Both the position numbers and the translations under genes were made by a program. This document shows positions 45,982 to 54,508 of a stretch of 64,000 bases of DNA, piece by piece. Source of the stretch: Alicyclobacillus fructus. Lineage in GTDB: Bacteria; Bacillota; Bacilli; Alicyclobacillales; Alicyclobacillaceae. Under the pieces are notes generated by a model, which saw only the letters and a program-made list of their open reading frames with translations, did not search any database and was not told the origin of the DNA. The stretch spans positions 1-64,000 of the forward strand of contig NZ_JAFMTY010000013.1 of NCBI RefSeq assembly GCF_017329605.1. The letters are read 5' to 3'. Position 1 is the stretch's first letter; each line of letters opens with the position of its first letter.

Positions 45982-46959
45982 GTGCAGTACACGACGCTCG
46001 GCCGATCCGGCCTCAAGGTCAGCAGGCTCTGTCTGGGAACCATGAACTTCGGCCCTGAGACGGAGGAAAAGGAAGCCTTCCGGATCATGGACGCCGCGCT
46101 CGACGCCGGCATCAATTTCTTTGACACGGCCAACGTGTACGGTGGACCTGGTCACCGGGGCTGGACCGAGGAGATCATCGGCCGCTGGTTCGCGCAGGGC
46201 GGCGGGCGCCGTGAGCGCGTGGTGCTGGCGACCAAGGTGTACAATCCGATGGAAGACCCGCTCGACGGCCCCAACGACGGCCGCGGCCTGTCCGCGTACA
46301 AGATCCGCCGCCACCTCGAGGGATCGCTCAGGCGCCTCCAGACGGACCACATCGAGCTGTACCAGATGCACCACGTGGATCTCTCGGTGTCTTGGGACGA
46401 GCTCTGGGAGGCCTTTGAAGTCGCTCGCTACCAGGGGAAAATCGACTACGTGGGGGCATCCAACTTCGCGGGATGGCATCTCGCGGTGGCGCAGGCGGCG
46501 GCCAAGGCGCGCAACTTCTTTGGCCTTGTTTCCGAGCAGCACAAGTACCACCTGCTCTGCCGCGAACCGGAGCTCGAGGTGTTGCCCTGCGCACAGGCCC
46601 ACGGCATCGGTGTCATTCCGTGGAGCCCGCTCGCCGGCGGCCTTCTCGGGCGGAACGCGCTCACGGGATCTGGACAGCGCACGGCGCGCGCCAAGGAAGA
46701 GATCGAGCGGCTTCGGCCGAAGCTCGAAGCGTTCAAGAAGCTGTGCGACGAGATCGGCGAGCCCCAGGACGTGGTGGCGCTCGCATGGCTCTTGCACAAT
46801 CCGGCCGTCACGGCGCCCATCATCGGCCCGCGCACGCTCGATCAGCTTGAGGCCAACCTGCGCGCGCTCGAAGTGAAGCTCGACGACGAAGCGCTGAAGC
46901 GCCTGGACGAGATCTTCCCGGGCCCCGGAGGTCCGGCGCCAGAGGCGTATGCGTGGTGA
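45982..46959 (+). CDS. Aldo/keto reductase
   Basis: NADPH-dependent oxidoreductase with a TIM-barrel fold. 325 residues. The catalytic tetrad is visible: Asp in NFFDTANVYG, Tyr of that motif, Lys in VLATKVYNP, His in LYQMHHVD; the NADP site includes IPWSPLAGGLLG and the Arg-rich segment. Most similar in pattern to the YhdN/Tas-type branch. The GTG at 45982 lies 11 bases after AAAGGAG. Likely under control of the divergent LacI protein. Confidence 0.92.
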   Translation: MQYTTLGRSGLKVSRLCLGTMNFGPETEEKEAFRIMDAALDAGINFFDTANVYGGPGHRGWTEEIIGRWFAQGGGRRERVVLATKVYNPMEDPLDGPNDGRGLSAYKIRRHLEGSLRRLQTDHIELYQMHHVDLSVSWDELWEAFEVARYQGKIDYVGASNFAGWHLAVAQAAAKARNFFGLVSEQHKYHLLCREPELEVLPCAQAHGIGVIPWSPLAGGLLGRNALTGSGQRTARAKEEIERLRPKLEAFKKLCDEIGEPQDVVALAWLLHNPAVTAPIIGPRTLDQLEANLRALEVKLDDEALKRLDEIFPGPGGPAPEAYAW

Positions 46960-46967
46960 GATGCCGG

Positions 46968-46999
46968 GGCAAGGGCGGCACAGGTCGCCCTTGCCTCTT
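46968..46999 (+). terminator. Terminator after the aldo/keto reductase gene
   Basis: Perfect 10-bp stem GGCAAGGGCG (46968-46977) with 46986-46995, followed by TCTTCTGTT. Eight bases after the stop codon; may serve the convergent SGNH gene as well. Confidence 0.8.
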
Positions 47000-47030
47000 C
47001 TGTTCGCGCCCAGGCGCGATGGACGCCCCG

Positions 47031-47672
47031 CTACAGCGCGCCGACGGCGGCGAGAAACGCTCGCGCGATGACGAGATGGCCGTTCAAATAGGGATGGACG
47101 CGATCGGGCGCCAAAACCCACGTGTTGACGTGCGCGAGCAACCGGTCGAACTCCGCCTGAACGTCCACAAACGGCACCTGCTCGCTCGCCGCCACGCCGC
47201 GCATGACCTCGATGTACGCGTCCACCATCCTGCGCATTGGGTCATCGCGATTCGGCTCGAGGTAAAACGGGCTCAGCAGAAACATGCCTCGCACGCGTGG
47301 TTTGGTCGTCGTGACGAGATGGCGCAACGTATCCCGATATCGGTCGATCCCGACATGGCGCTCAGGGACGAGCGGCATGTCAAACTGCCGCCAGACGTCG
47401 TTGACGCCGATCATGAGGCTCACGTAGTCCGGCTGAAGGCCCATCACCTCGTCCTCCCAGCGCCGAGCCACGTCGACCACGGTGTTCCCGCTCGTTCCCA
47501 CGTTGACCACGCGGATGCGCCACTCCGGGTGAAGCGCTTGCAAATGCGCGTCCACGAGGGCGACGTAGCCGTTGCCAAGTCCCCCTCTCGGCGCCTCTCC
47601 CACCGGCTGCGCCCTGCCGCAGTCGGTGATGGAATCTCCCACCATCACAAGCTTGGCTCCTGGTTCGATCAC
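47031..47672 (-). CDS. SGNH/GDSL-family hydrolase
   Basis: 213 residues with all four blocks: GDSITDCG (Ser nucleophile, block I), NVGTSGNTV (Gly, block II), GVNDVW (Asn, block III) and DRVHPYLNGH (Asp/His, block V). Family members are esterases or carbohydrate deacetylases (rhamnogalacturonan acetylesterase-like). No signal peptide, so cytoplasmic. GTG at 47670-47672 about 10 bases after GGAGG. Confidence 0.9.
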   Translation of the reverse strand: MIEPGAKLVMVGDSITDCGRAQPVGEAPRGGLGNGYVALVDAHLQALHPEWRIRVVNVGTSGNTVVDVARRWEDEVMGLQPDYVSLMIGVNDVWRQFDMPLVPERHVGIDRYRDTLRHLVTTTKPRVRGMFLLSPFYLEPNRDDPMRRMVDAYIEVMRGVAASEQVPFVDVQAEFDRLLAHVNTWVLAPDRVHPYLNGHLVIARAFLAAVGAL

Positions 47673-47771
47673 GGCGGCCTCTCCTCCCTCCGCGCCGATT
47701 GTAACACAGCCCGGCGCAAGCGATCGGCCGCCACGATACGCGAGTCGCCACCTCCACGGCTCATGCAGAAC

Positions 47772-47793
47772 GGAGCCAGCCCGGGCTGGCTCC
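47772..47793 (-). terminator. 10-bp palindromic hairpin
   Basis: GGAGCCAGCC (47772-47781) pairs with 47784-47793 across CG. It lies just past the stop of the 70-residue gene on the minus strand; there is no U tract, so the call is tentative. Confidence 0.4.
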
Positions 47794-47809
47794 AACGTTC
47801 ATCCTCTGT

Positions 47810-48022
47810 TCACTCGTCGGCGCCTGCGCTCAGCGCGTAGCCCAGCACCAGGTACGTTCGCCCATCCACCGCGGACACCTCCTGATACCCGTGCGTCAGG
47901 AGCGTGTACACGGCGTTGCGGGCGAGATCGCCCCGATGGACATCCGGCGCACCCGCGCTCTTCACCACATGCACCACGCGGTTGGTGCGCTTGTCGATGG
48001 TGAGAACCACGACGTTCTCCAT
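47810..48022 (-). CDS. Hypothetical protein, 70 residues
   Basis: ATG at 48020-48022 six bases after GAGGTG. The product (ENVVVLTIDKRTNRVVHVVK at the N-terminus, YLVLGYALSAGADE at the C-terminus) is small, mixed beta/alpha and soluble. Not recognised. Confidence 0.6.
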   Translation of the reverse strand: MENVVVLTIDKRTNRVVHVVKSAGAPDVHRGDLARNAVYTLLTHGYQEVSAVDGRTYLVLGYALSAGADE

Positions 48023-48120
48023 GCCTCTCACCTCGCTTTCCGAGAGCGGTGTGTCCGCGCGGACATCGTATCGTGTGCAATTTGTCGCTCGCGCGCCATG
48101 GACAAAGGTCGCGCAGGCAC

Positions 48121-48163
48121 AAAAAAGGGCCCCGGCCGCGAAAACTGATTCGCGCCGGAGCCC
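48121..48163 (-). terminator. Strong Rho-independent terminator
   Basis: Minus strand: a GC-rich stem of about 15 bp with small mismatches (48127-48142 with 48149-48163) and six U residues (A run 48121-48126). It follows the 64-residue gene, after a second hairpin at 48181-48211. Confidence 0.85.
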
Positions 48164-48180
48164 TCGAAGGCTCACGAAGA

Positions 48181-48211
48181 AGGGCCGATGCGCGTGGTCG
48201 CGATCGGCCCT
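48181..48211 (-). repeat. 9-bp-arm inverted repeat upstream of the terminator
   Basis: AGGGCCGAT (48181-48189) pairs with 48203-48211. It sits between a gene stop (48222) and the strong terminator, giving tandem hairpins. Confidence 0.6.
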
Positions 48212-48221
48212 CTTCAGCGAT

Positions 48222-48416
48222 TCACTCGATCTCATCCGGGACGATGGTCGCTCGCAAATCCCGCAGGTGGCCATCCGGCGTGTACAGGATGGCATCGGCC
48301 GTTCCGGCCTGGTATGCGTCCCGCACCTGCGCTTTCGTGAGGCTGAGTCCGTCGCTCGCTTCCTCGAGCCACGGGGCCTCGCTTTCTAGCGCGCGTCGTT
48401 CATGGCGCTCTGCCAT
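48222..48416 (-). CDS. Hypothetical protein, 64 residues
   Basis: ATG at 48414-48416 after a GGGGGG purine run about 8-9 bases upstream. Charged, Glu/Ala/Arg-rich product with a possible helix-turn (LSLTKAQVRDAYQAGTADAI). Not recognised. It follows the DHA2 transporter gene by 57 bp on the same strand. Confidence 0.5.
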   Translation of the reverse strand: MAERHERRALESEAPWLEEASDGLSLTKAQVRDAYQAGTADAILYTPDGHLRDLRATIVPDEIE

Positions 48417-48473
48417 CCGCCATCCCCCCGTCCATCGAACGTGATCGCCACGTGTAGTGTGCCTCGATTGGCA

Positions 48474-49994
48474 TCAGGCATGCGCGCGATTCGCCTGAAC
48501 CTTCGCCTGCTGCTCCATGAGCTTGGCGTGCGGAGGCAAGAACCAGGCGATCACGACGATGGCAAGGCTCACGCAGAACATGGCGAGGAAGATCTCGTGC
48601 AGCGTGTGCGCGAGCATGCCGTCCACGAATCGCTTCACCGCGGCCGGGATGCCGGCCGCCTGTCCTCCGCCGGACAGGTTGTTGAGGATCTGCGTGAGAT
48701 CGCCGCGATTCACGCCCGCCGGCGCGTTCGTGCGCACGTAGCTCGCCGTGATGCTGTTGAACAGGCTGCCGAACACTGTCACGCCAATGGTCTGCCCGAG
48801 CGCTCGCGCGAACTGGTTCGATCCCGTCGCGGCGCCGCGCATCTGCCAGCTCACCACGGACTGAATCATGACCGTGGTGGGCGTGTTCAGGTATCCCATG
48901 CCGAGTCCCATGACGATCATGACGCCGACAAAGAACCAGTACGGCGTGCCGAGCTTGATGGCAAGGAGCCACGCGGCAGCCACAGCCACAAGCAGGGTCC
49001 CGATGACCGTGGTCCGCTTGGCGCCGATGCGGTACATGTATCGCCCGGACAGGGTGGACGCGAGCGGCCACGCGAGCGACATGGGCATGAGCGTGAGGCC
49101 CGAGTTCGTCGCGCTGTGGCCGAGGATGGTCTGGATCCACATGGGCAGGTACACGTTACCGCCGATGAGCACGAACGCGGCCAAAAACGCGAGCACGTCC
49201 GAGACGGCGATCACGGGATTTGACAGCAACTTGAGCGGCAGCATGGGCTCGGCGACCTTGGCCTCGATCCACACGAACGCTGCGAGGAAGACGGCGCTCG
49301 CGGCAAACAGCCCGAGGATGACCGCGCTCGTCCACGCGTACTTGCTGCCGCCGTTCAGGAGCGCGTAGAGCAGCGAGGACACGCCGACGGTGAAGACCAA
49401 AGCGCCCCACACGTCCACGCGGTGCTGGCGGCGCTCAAACCGCTCGTGCAGGAAGAGAAGCACGAGGACGAGCGAGAGGGCGCCGACGGGCACGTTGATG
49501 TAGAAGATCCAGCGCCAGCTGACGTGATCGACGAAAAGGCCACCCACCAAGGGGCCGAGAAGTCCCGCGACGCCCCAGACGGAGCTGAACAAGCCCTGCA
49601 TGCGGGCGCGCTCCTCGCCCTGAAAGATGTCGCCGATGATGGTGAACGTCACGGGCATGACCGCGCCGGCCCCGAGCCCCTGAAAGGCCCGGAACCAGAC
49701 GAGCTCCGCCATGTTCTGCGACAGGCCGGACAGCGCGGATCCGACGACGAACAGCACGACGCCGATGCAGAAGATGGTCTTGCGGCCGAAGAGATCGGCC
49801 AGTTTGCCGTAGATGGGCGTCGTCACGCACGTGGTCAGCGTGTAGATGGCGAAGACCCAACTGTATAAGTTCAAACCGTGCAACTGGCGGACGATGTGCG
49901 GCATCGCCGTGCTCACGACGGTGACGTCGATGGCGACCAAAAACACCGCGAGCATCATCGCCAGAGAAACCATGCGCCTGTTGGTATGATGCAT
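48474..49994 (-). CDS. DHA2-family (14-TM) MFS drug efflux transporter
   Basis: 506 residues with 14 predicted membrane helices, EmrB/QacA type. Motif A GKLADLFGRKTI, motif C GLLGPLVGGLF and motif D1 near LVAIDVTVVSTAMP are visible. The ATG at 49992-49994 lies seven bases after GGAGG. No accessory EmrA protein or regulator is adjacent; substrate unknown. Confidence 0.93.
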   Translation of the reverse strand: MHHTNRRMVSLAMMLAVFLVAIDVTVVSTAMPHIVRQLHGLNLYSWVFAIYTLTTCVTTPIYGKLADLFGRKTIFCIGVVLFVVGSALSGLSQNMAELVWFRAFQGLGAGAVMPVTFTIIGDIFQGEERARMQGLFSSVWGVAGLLGPLVGGLFVDHVSWRWIFYINVPVGALSLVLVLLFLHERFERRQHRVDVWGALVFTVGVSSLLYALLNGGSKYAWTSAVILGLFAASAVFLAAFVWIEAKVAEPMLPLKLLSNPVIAVSDVLAFLAAFVLIGGNVYLPMWIQTILGHSATNSGLTLMPMSLAWPLASTLSGRYMYRIGAKRTTVIGTLLVAVAAAWLLAIKLGTPYWFFVGVMIVMGLGMGYLNTPTTVMIQSVVSWQMRGAATGSNQFARALGQTIGVTVFGSLFNSITASYVRTNAPAGVNRGDLTQILNNLSGGGQAAGIPAAVKRFVDGMLAHTLHEIFLAMFCVSLAIVVIAWFLPPHAKLMEQQAKVQANRAHA

Positions 49995-50084
49995 CTCACG
50001 CCCTCCCCCAAATCGATCAAAGACGCCGCCCATTGTAGTCGAAGAGGATCCGCCGGACAAGGGAGGACAAGGCGCGCGGAAGAA

Positions 50085-50951
50085 CTACGGATCCACGCGA
50101 AACTGGAAGTTGTCGATGAGCCGCGCCTTGCCGAAGTACGCGGCGACGGCGAGCATGATGTCGCCCTCGATGCGCTCGATGGGCTCGAGATCCGGCATAG
50201 AGACGAGATCGGCGTAGTCGAGCCGGGCGACGGGATCCGCCTCAATCCGCTCGCGCATGCCCTGGCGAATGATGTCCGCGCGCCGCTCGCCAGCGAGAAT
50301 GGCGTCCTTCGCCCAGCTCAACGTGCGGTAGAGCACGACGGCGTGTTCTCGCTCCTCGGGCGTCAGGTACACGTTTCGAGAGCTCTTGGCGAGGCCGTCC
50401 GGCTCGCGCACCGTCGGCACGCCGACGATGCGGACGGGGAAGTTGAGATCTGCGACCATGCGCTGAATGATGGCGAGTTGCTGCCCATCCTTCTGTCCGA
50501 AGCAGGCGACGTCGGGCTGCACGATGTGAAACAGCTTCGAGACGACCGTGGCCACGCCCGTGAAATGGCCCGGGCGAGATCGACCGCACAGGCGATCCGA
50601 CAGCGCGGGGAGGGAAACCTCGGTGCGAATGGGCTGCGGATACATCTCCTCCACGCTCGGCGCAAAGACCGCGTCCGCCAAGCCCTGTCGCCGGAGCAGG
50701 CCGAGATCGCGGTCGAGATCGCGCGGATAACTGGAAAAGTCTTCGCGAGGACCAAACTGGAGCGGGTTCACGAAGATGCTGACGACGACGAAGTCCGCTT
50801 CCTGTTTGGCACGCTCCACGAGCGCGAGATGGCCCTCGTGCAGATAACCCATGGTGGGGACGAGCGCCACCGCCTGACCCTCCCGGCGCGCCTCTCGGAC
50901 CAACTGACGCACCTCGGCGATGGTGCGCACGAGCATGGGACGCTCAGTCAC
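50085..50951 (-). CDS. panC: Pantothenate synthetase
   Basis: Condenses pantoate and beta-alanine with ATP to pantothenate. 288 residues with HIGH-like VPTMGYLHEGHLALV, the FVNPLQFGPREDFSSYPRD motif split across the substrate loop, CGRSRPGHFTGVATVV, GQKDGQQL and KSSRNVYL (KMSKS-like). I prefer the GTG at 50949-50951, eight bases after GGAGG and overlapping the panB stop. No panD gene follows within the window. Confidence 0.95.
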   Translation of the reverse strand: MTERPMLVRTIAEVRQLVREARREGQAVALVPTMGYLHEGHLALVERAKQEADFVVVSIFVNPLQFGPREDFSSYPRDLDRDLGLLRRQGLADAVFAPSVEEMYPQPIRTEVSLPALSDRLCGRSRPGHFTGVATVVSKLFHIVQPDVACFGQKDGQQLAIIQRMVADLNFPVRIVGVPTVREPDGLAKSSRNVYLTPEEREHAVVLYRTLSWAKDAILAGERRADIIRQGMRERIEADPVARLDYADLVSMPDLEPIERIEGDIMLAVAAYFGKARLIDNFQFRVDP

Positions 50952-51813
50952 GCGCGCCACCTCCGTGCCGCGCGATCATGGACTGAAACAGGCGCAACTC
51001 GGCGTCCTGGAGATGAACGGTCTGCTCCTCGCCGGGGAAACGGCCCTGCGCGACCTCTTCCATGTACTGACGCGCGGCCTCGCGGATGACGGACGCGAGA
51101 TCCGCGTAGCGCTTGTTGTGTTTCGGGATGTAGCCCGACGTGTAGCCGATGAAATCGTGAAAGACGAGGACCTGGCCATCGCAGTGCGGGCCAGCGCCGA
51201 TGCCGATGGTGGGAACGGAGAGCCGGCGCGTGATCTCGGCCGCCACCTCGGCGGGCACCGCCTCGAGCACGATGCTGAAGGCGCCGGCTTCCTCGAGCGC
51301 CAGGGCGTCTTCCATCATCTCGAGGGCGCGATCGGCCGTCTTGCCCTGGACCGTGAAACCGCCGAACGCGTGCACGGACTGGGGCGTCAGGCCGATGTGG
51401 CCCATGACGGGGATGCCAGCGTCGACGAGGCGGCGGACCGTCTTGGCCACCTCGCGTCCGCCTTCGAGCTTCACGCCGTGGACGCCGCCTTCCTGCATCA
51501 GGCGGCCGGCGGATCGCAAGGCCTCCTCGGGAGACACCTGGTACGTGAGGAACGGCAGATCGGCGACGACCATGGCGCCGTCCGCGCCGCGGGAGACCAG
51601 GCTCGCGTGATAGACCATGTGATCGAGCGTCACGGGCACCGTGGTCGGCTGGCCCTGAACCACCATGCCCAGCGAATCGCCCACCAAGAGCACGTGAACC
51701 CCCGCCTCGGACAACAGTTTCGCCGTCGGATAGTCGTACGCCGTCAGCATGGCGATTTTCTCGCCCGCCCGCTTCATGTTGGCGAGCGTGCGCACGGTCA
51801 CTGTGCGTGGCAT
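50944..51813 (-). CDS. panB: 3-methyl-2-oxobutanoate hydroxymethyltransferase
   Basis: Makes ketopantoate from 2-oxoisovalerate and methylenetetrahydrofolate. 289 residues, TIM barrel: MLTAYDYPTAKLL, LVGDSLGMVVQG (metal Asp), LEGGREVAKTV, GHIGLTPQS, IGIGAGPHCDGQVLV and DFIGYTSGYIPKH. It abuts the DUF2520 gene upstream and overlaps panC downstream, so the three form one operon. Confidence 0.96.
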   Translation of the reverse strand: MPRTVTVRTLANMKRAGEKIAMLTAYDYPTAKLLSEAGVHVLLVGDSLGMVVQGQPTTVPVTLDHMVYHASLVSRGADGAMVVADLPFLTYQVSPEEALRSAGRLMQEGGVHGVKLEGGREVAKTVRRLVDAGIPVMGHIGLTPQSVHAFGGFTVQGKTADRALEMMEDALALEEAGAFSIVLEAVPAEVAAEITRRLSVPTIGIGAGPHCDGQVLVFHDFIGYTSGYIPKHNKRYADLASVIREAARQYMEEVAQGRFPGEEQTVHLQDAELRLFQSMIARHGGGARD

Positions 51814-52713
51814 CTACATTCCCCCTGTATCCGCAAACCATTGTGACAAGCGGTTCAACGCCTCGGGCTCGAGCGTCCCCTTGGCCACCGCGATGGGTAC
51901 CGTGGCCGCCGCGAGGGCCAGATACACGCGGCGCGCGGCCGGATCGCGCTCGAGGGCGTTGAGATGGCGAGCCACGGTCTCCACGTCGCCGCGCTCGATC
52001 GGTCCCGTGAGCGCGGCCGGAATTCCGAGAGCCTCGAGATTTTCCAGCGTCCGGCGCGCCAAAGGCAGGAGGCTCTTGGCACCGTCCGGCAGCGGCGCGA
52101 GCCGGGCGGCGGTGGCGATGAGCGCAACGAGCGCGTTCGACGCCAGCACGGCCGCGGCGTGATAGGCCGGCTTGTCCGCCGCCGCAATGGCGAAGGGGCG
52201 GGCGCCCCATGCCTCCGCGAGCGAAAAGGCGAGGCGCACGGCCTCGGGATGCCCCTCCACGGCCACCGCCACACCTTTCAACCGATCGGCGTCGTTTTCA
52301 TCTCCGGCAAACGTCTGCAGCGGATGGACGCTCGCCGTTCGGGCGCCGCGGAGGGCGGCCGGTTCGAGGGCGTCGCTCGCGAGCGCGCCGGAGGTGTGAA
52401 ACACCACCTGCCCGCGCCGCCACGCCCCCGCGTCCGCGAGCGCGCGGCACACGTGCGAAATGGCACCGTCCGGCACCGTGATCCACACGACCTCCGCCTG
52501 CGCCACGACCTCGCGCGCTCGCTCCATCCCGTACAGCGGAGCTCGCGTCGCGCGCGCAAAGGTGCGCGCCCGATCGCTGTCCGGGCGACGCGCCACGGCC
52601 CCCGCGACAAGAAAGCCCGCGCGCATCGAGCCGAGGGCAAGCGCGACCGCCGTCCGGCCAGGCCCGACAAACGCCATTCGAACCGAACGAGCCTCGTGTT
52701 CGGCGCTGGACAT
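51814..52713 (-). CDS. Rossmann-fold/DUF2520 protein, candidate ketopantoate reductase
   Basis: 299 residues: N-terminal dinucleotide-binding fold (MAFVGPGRTAVALALGSM), VWITVPDGAISHV, FHTSGALASDAL, SVHPLQTF, and a helical C-terminal DUF2520 domain (KPAYHAAAVLASNALVALIA) like those of 6-phosphogluconate dehydrogenase-type reductases. The stop is adjacent to the panB start. With panB and panC present but no panE, it may supply the ketopantoate-to-pantoate step; this is inference from context. ATG 52711-52713. Confidence 0.82.
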   Translation of the reverse strand: MSSAEHEARSVRMAFVGPGRTAVALALGSMRAGFLVAGAVARRPDSDRARTFARATRAPLYGMERAREVVAQAEVVWITVPDGAISHVCRALADAGAWRRGQVVFHTSGALASDALEPAALRGARTASVHPLQTFAGDENDADRLKGVAVAVEGHPEAVRLAFSLAEAWGARPFAIAAADKPAYHAAAVLASNALVALIATAARLAPLPDGAKSLLPLARRTLENLEALGIPAALTGPIERGDVETVARHLNALERDPAARRVYLALAAATVPIAVAKGTLEPEALNRLSQWFADTGGM

Positions 52714-52843
52714 CGCACCGCCTTCCCTTCGTGCCTCAACATGCGTGTTTCGAAGTGATTGTACCAGTCCGGCATGAAAATGTGGAATTGAGCCAACCTT
52801 GTGGAGAGAGACTCCTGCATCTGGAGCAGGGAGGTGCATATCT

Positions 52844-53257
52844 GTGCAGGCGTTCTGGCAGTGGATACAGCGCGAAGGCGACCTTCCGCGGCACGCCAAG
52901 TGGCTCGGTGTCGCGGCCTTCGCGCTCGGCCTGGCGTGCGCCGTCATGCCGAAAACCGGCGTGTTGCGACTGGAGCCCATCGCGGTCATCTGCGGCACCC
53001 TCTGCCTGTGGGCCGGATGGTCCGCGCTCGGCTACGGGGTGTTTGTGCTCCTCGCCATGGACCTCATCCTAAGCCCCGCGTTCTGGAGCGGCCTCACCCA
53101 CTTGGCCAAGCCGGGCTCGCTCGCCGACAGCGCGGGCGCCTATTTCGATCTCGTCGGCGTGATCGCGATGTCGGTGGCGCTCGTGCGGCAGGCTCTGGTG
53201 CGCCGGGCCATGGAGCGGGCGGAGCCGGAGACACCTTCGGACGCCGACCCCACCTGA
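52844..53257 (+). CDS. Small integral membrane protein
   Basis: 137 residues with about four hydrophobic helices (WLGVAAFALGLACAVM, LEPIAVICGTLCLWAGW, GVFVLLAMDLILSPAFW, YFDLVGVIAMSVALV) and a charged tail. Not recognised. The GTG is nine bases after GGAGG. It precedes the MFS gene by 14 bp. Confidence 0.65.
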   Translation: MQAFWQWIQREGDLPRHAKWLGVAAFALGLACAVMPKTGVLRLEPIAVICGTLCLWAGWSALGYGVFVLLAMDLILSPAFWSGLTHLAKPGSLADSAGAYFDLVGVIAMSVALVRQALVRRAMERAEPETPSDADPT

Positions 53258-53271
53258 AGGGAGGCGGGCGG

Positions 53272-54495
53272 ATGAGGCGCCCCGCGTGGCTCGGAATTCT
53301 GGCGGCCAGTTTGATCCCGTTTGTGCTGACCCTCGGCAACTCGATGATGGTGCCTGTGGTGCCCGTGATGCAAGCGGCCTTTGGCGTCTCGCCGACCCAA
53401 GCCAGCCTGCTCATCACCGCGTACTCCGTGATTGCCGCCGCCCTGATGCCGGTGGCGGGGTTCCTGTCGGATCGCGTGAGCCGCAAGCGCCTCGCCATGG
53501 GCGCGCTGGCCATGGCGGCCCTGGGAGGAGCCGTCTCAGCCCTCGGCGCCGCAGCGGCCCACAGCTACGCGTGCGTCCTCGCCGGACGCGTCGTGCAGGG
53601 CGTCGGGGCCGCCTTCGCCATGCCCCTTGCCCTTCCGCTCGCTGGCGATCTCGCCGATGACCAAGGCAGGGGCCGCGCGGCGGGATTCACGGAGGTCGGC
53701 AACACCGCGGGCAAACTCCTGAGCCCATTGCTCGGCGCGCTGCTCGCCACCTGGGCGTTTTTCGCGCCCTTTTGGGCCGTGTTCGCGCTCTGCGCGGCGC
53801 TCTGTGCGGCCATCGCGTGGATGATCCCGCGCTCGCACGCGCCAGACGCCAAAGCTTCCCACAAGCACGCCCTGCGCCGAGCGTTTCTCGCGCACGCGCA
53901 CCTGCTCGGCGCGGCCTACCTCAGCGGCGCCGTCAGCATGCTCTGCCTGTTCGGCGGCCTCGTCAGCCTGTCCGAGGCGCTCGCGGACGAAGCCCACGTG
54001 CCCGAGTGGCAAAACGGCCTTCTTCTTTCCATCCCGCAAGCCATGCTCTGTTTGGCGAGCCTCGTCATGGGCCTTTGGGCGGACCGGTGGAGGGCGAGAT
54101 CGCCCGCTGCCATCGCGCTCGGCCTCGCCTGGACCGCCGCCTTCTTCGGAGCCGCGGGTGCCGGCGGGAACATGGCGTGGCGCATTGCGGCCGTCAGCCT
54201 CGGCGCGTACGGCATCGGCACGGCGATCACGGCCATCGACGCGTGCCTCGCCACCCGATTCTCTCACGAAGTGCGCGGGAGCCTGTCGTCCCTGTACACC
54301 AGCGCCCGCTTCCTTGGGCCCACGCTCGGGCCGCCGCTGGCCTCTTGGCTCCTCGGATTCGGGCCGCGGGCGCCCTATGTGGCCCTGGCGGCCTTCGCCC
54401 TCGCCGCGTCCGCGTGCTCCGCGGCGCTCCTCAGGAGAAGCGCGCGGGTGTACAATCGGGAAGGATGGACAAGGCCCCAAGAGCGGCCTTCGTGA
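53272..54495 (+). CDS. MFS transporter (12-TM)
   Basis: 407 residues, 12 membrane helices. Motif A GFLSDRVSRKRLAMG and central loop RSHAPDAKASHKHAL are visible; the drug/proton antiporter-1 branch (PF07690) fits best. ATG after AAGGGAGG. It is followed after 13 bp by the glycosyltransferase gene. Substrate unknown. Confidence 0.88.
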   Translation: MRRPAWLGILAASLIPFVLTLGNSMMVPVVPVMQAAFGVSPTQASLLITAYSVIAAALMPVAGFLSDRVSRKRLAMGALAMAALGGAVSALGAAAAHSYACVLAGRVVQGVGAAFAMPLALPLAGDLADDQGRGRAAGFTEVGNTAGKLLSPLLGALLATWAFFAPFWAVFALCAALCAAIAWMIPRSHAPDAKASHKHALRRAFLAHAHLLGAAYLSGAVSMLCLFGGLVSLSEALADEAHVPEWQNGLLLSIPQAMLCLASLVMGLWADRWRARSPAAIALGLAWTAAFFGAAGAGGNMAWRIAAVSLGAYGIGTAITAIDACLATRFSHEVRGSLSSLYTSARFLGPTLGPPLASWLLGFGPRAPYVALAAFALAASACSAALLRRSARVYNREGWTRPQERPS

Positions 54496-54508
54496 AAGGA
54501 GCCGGCTG

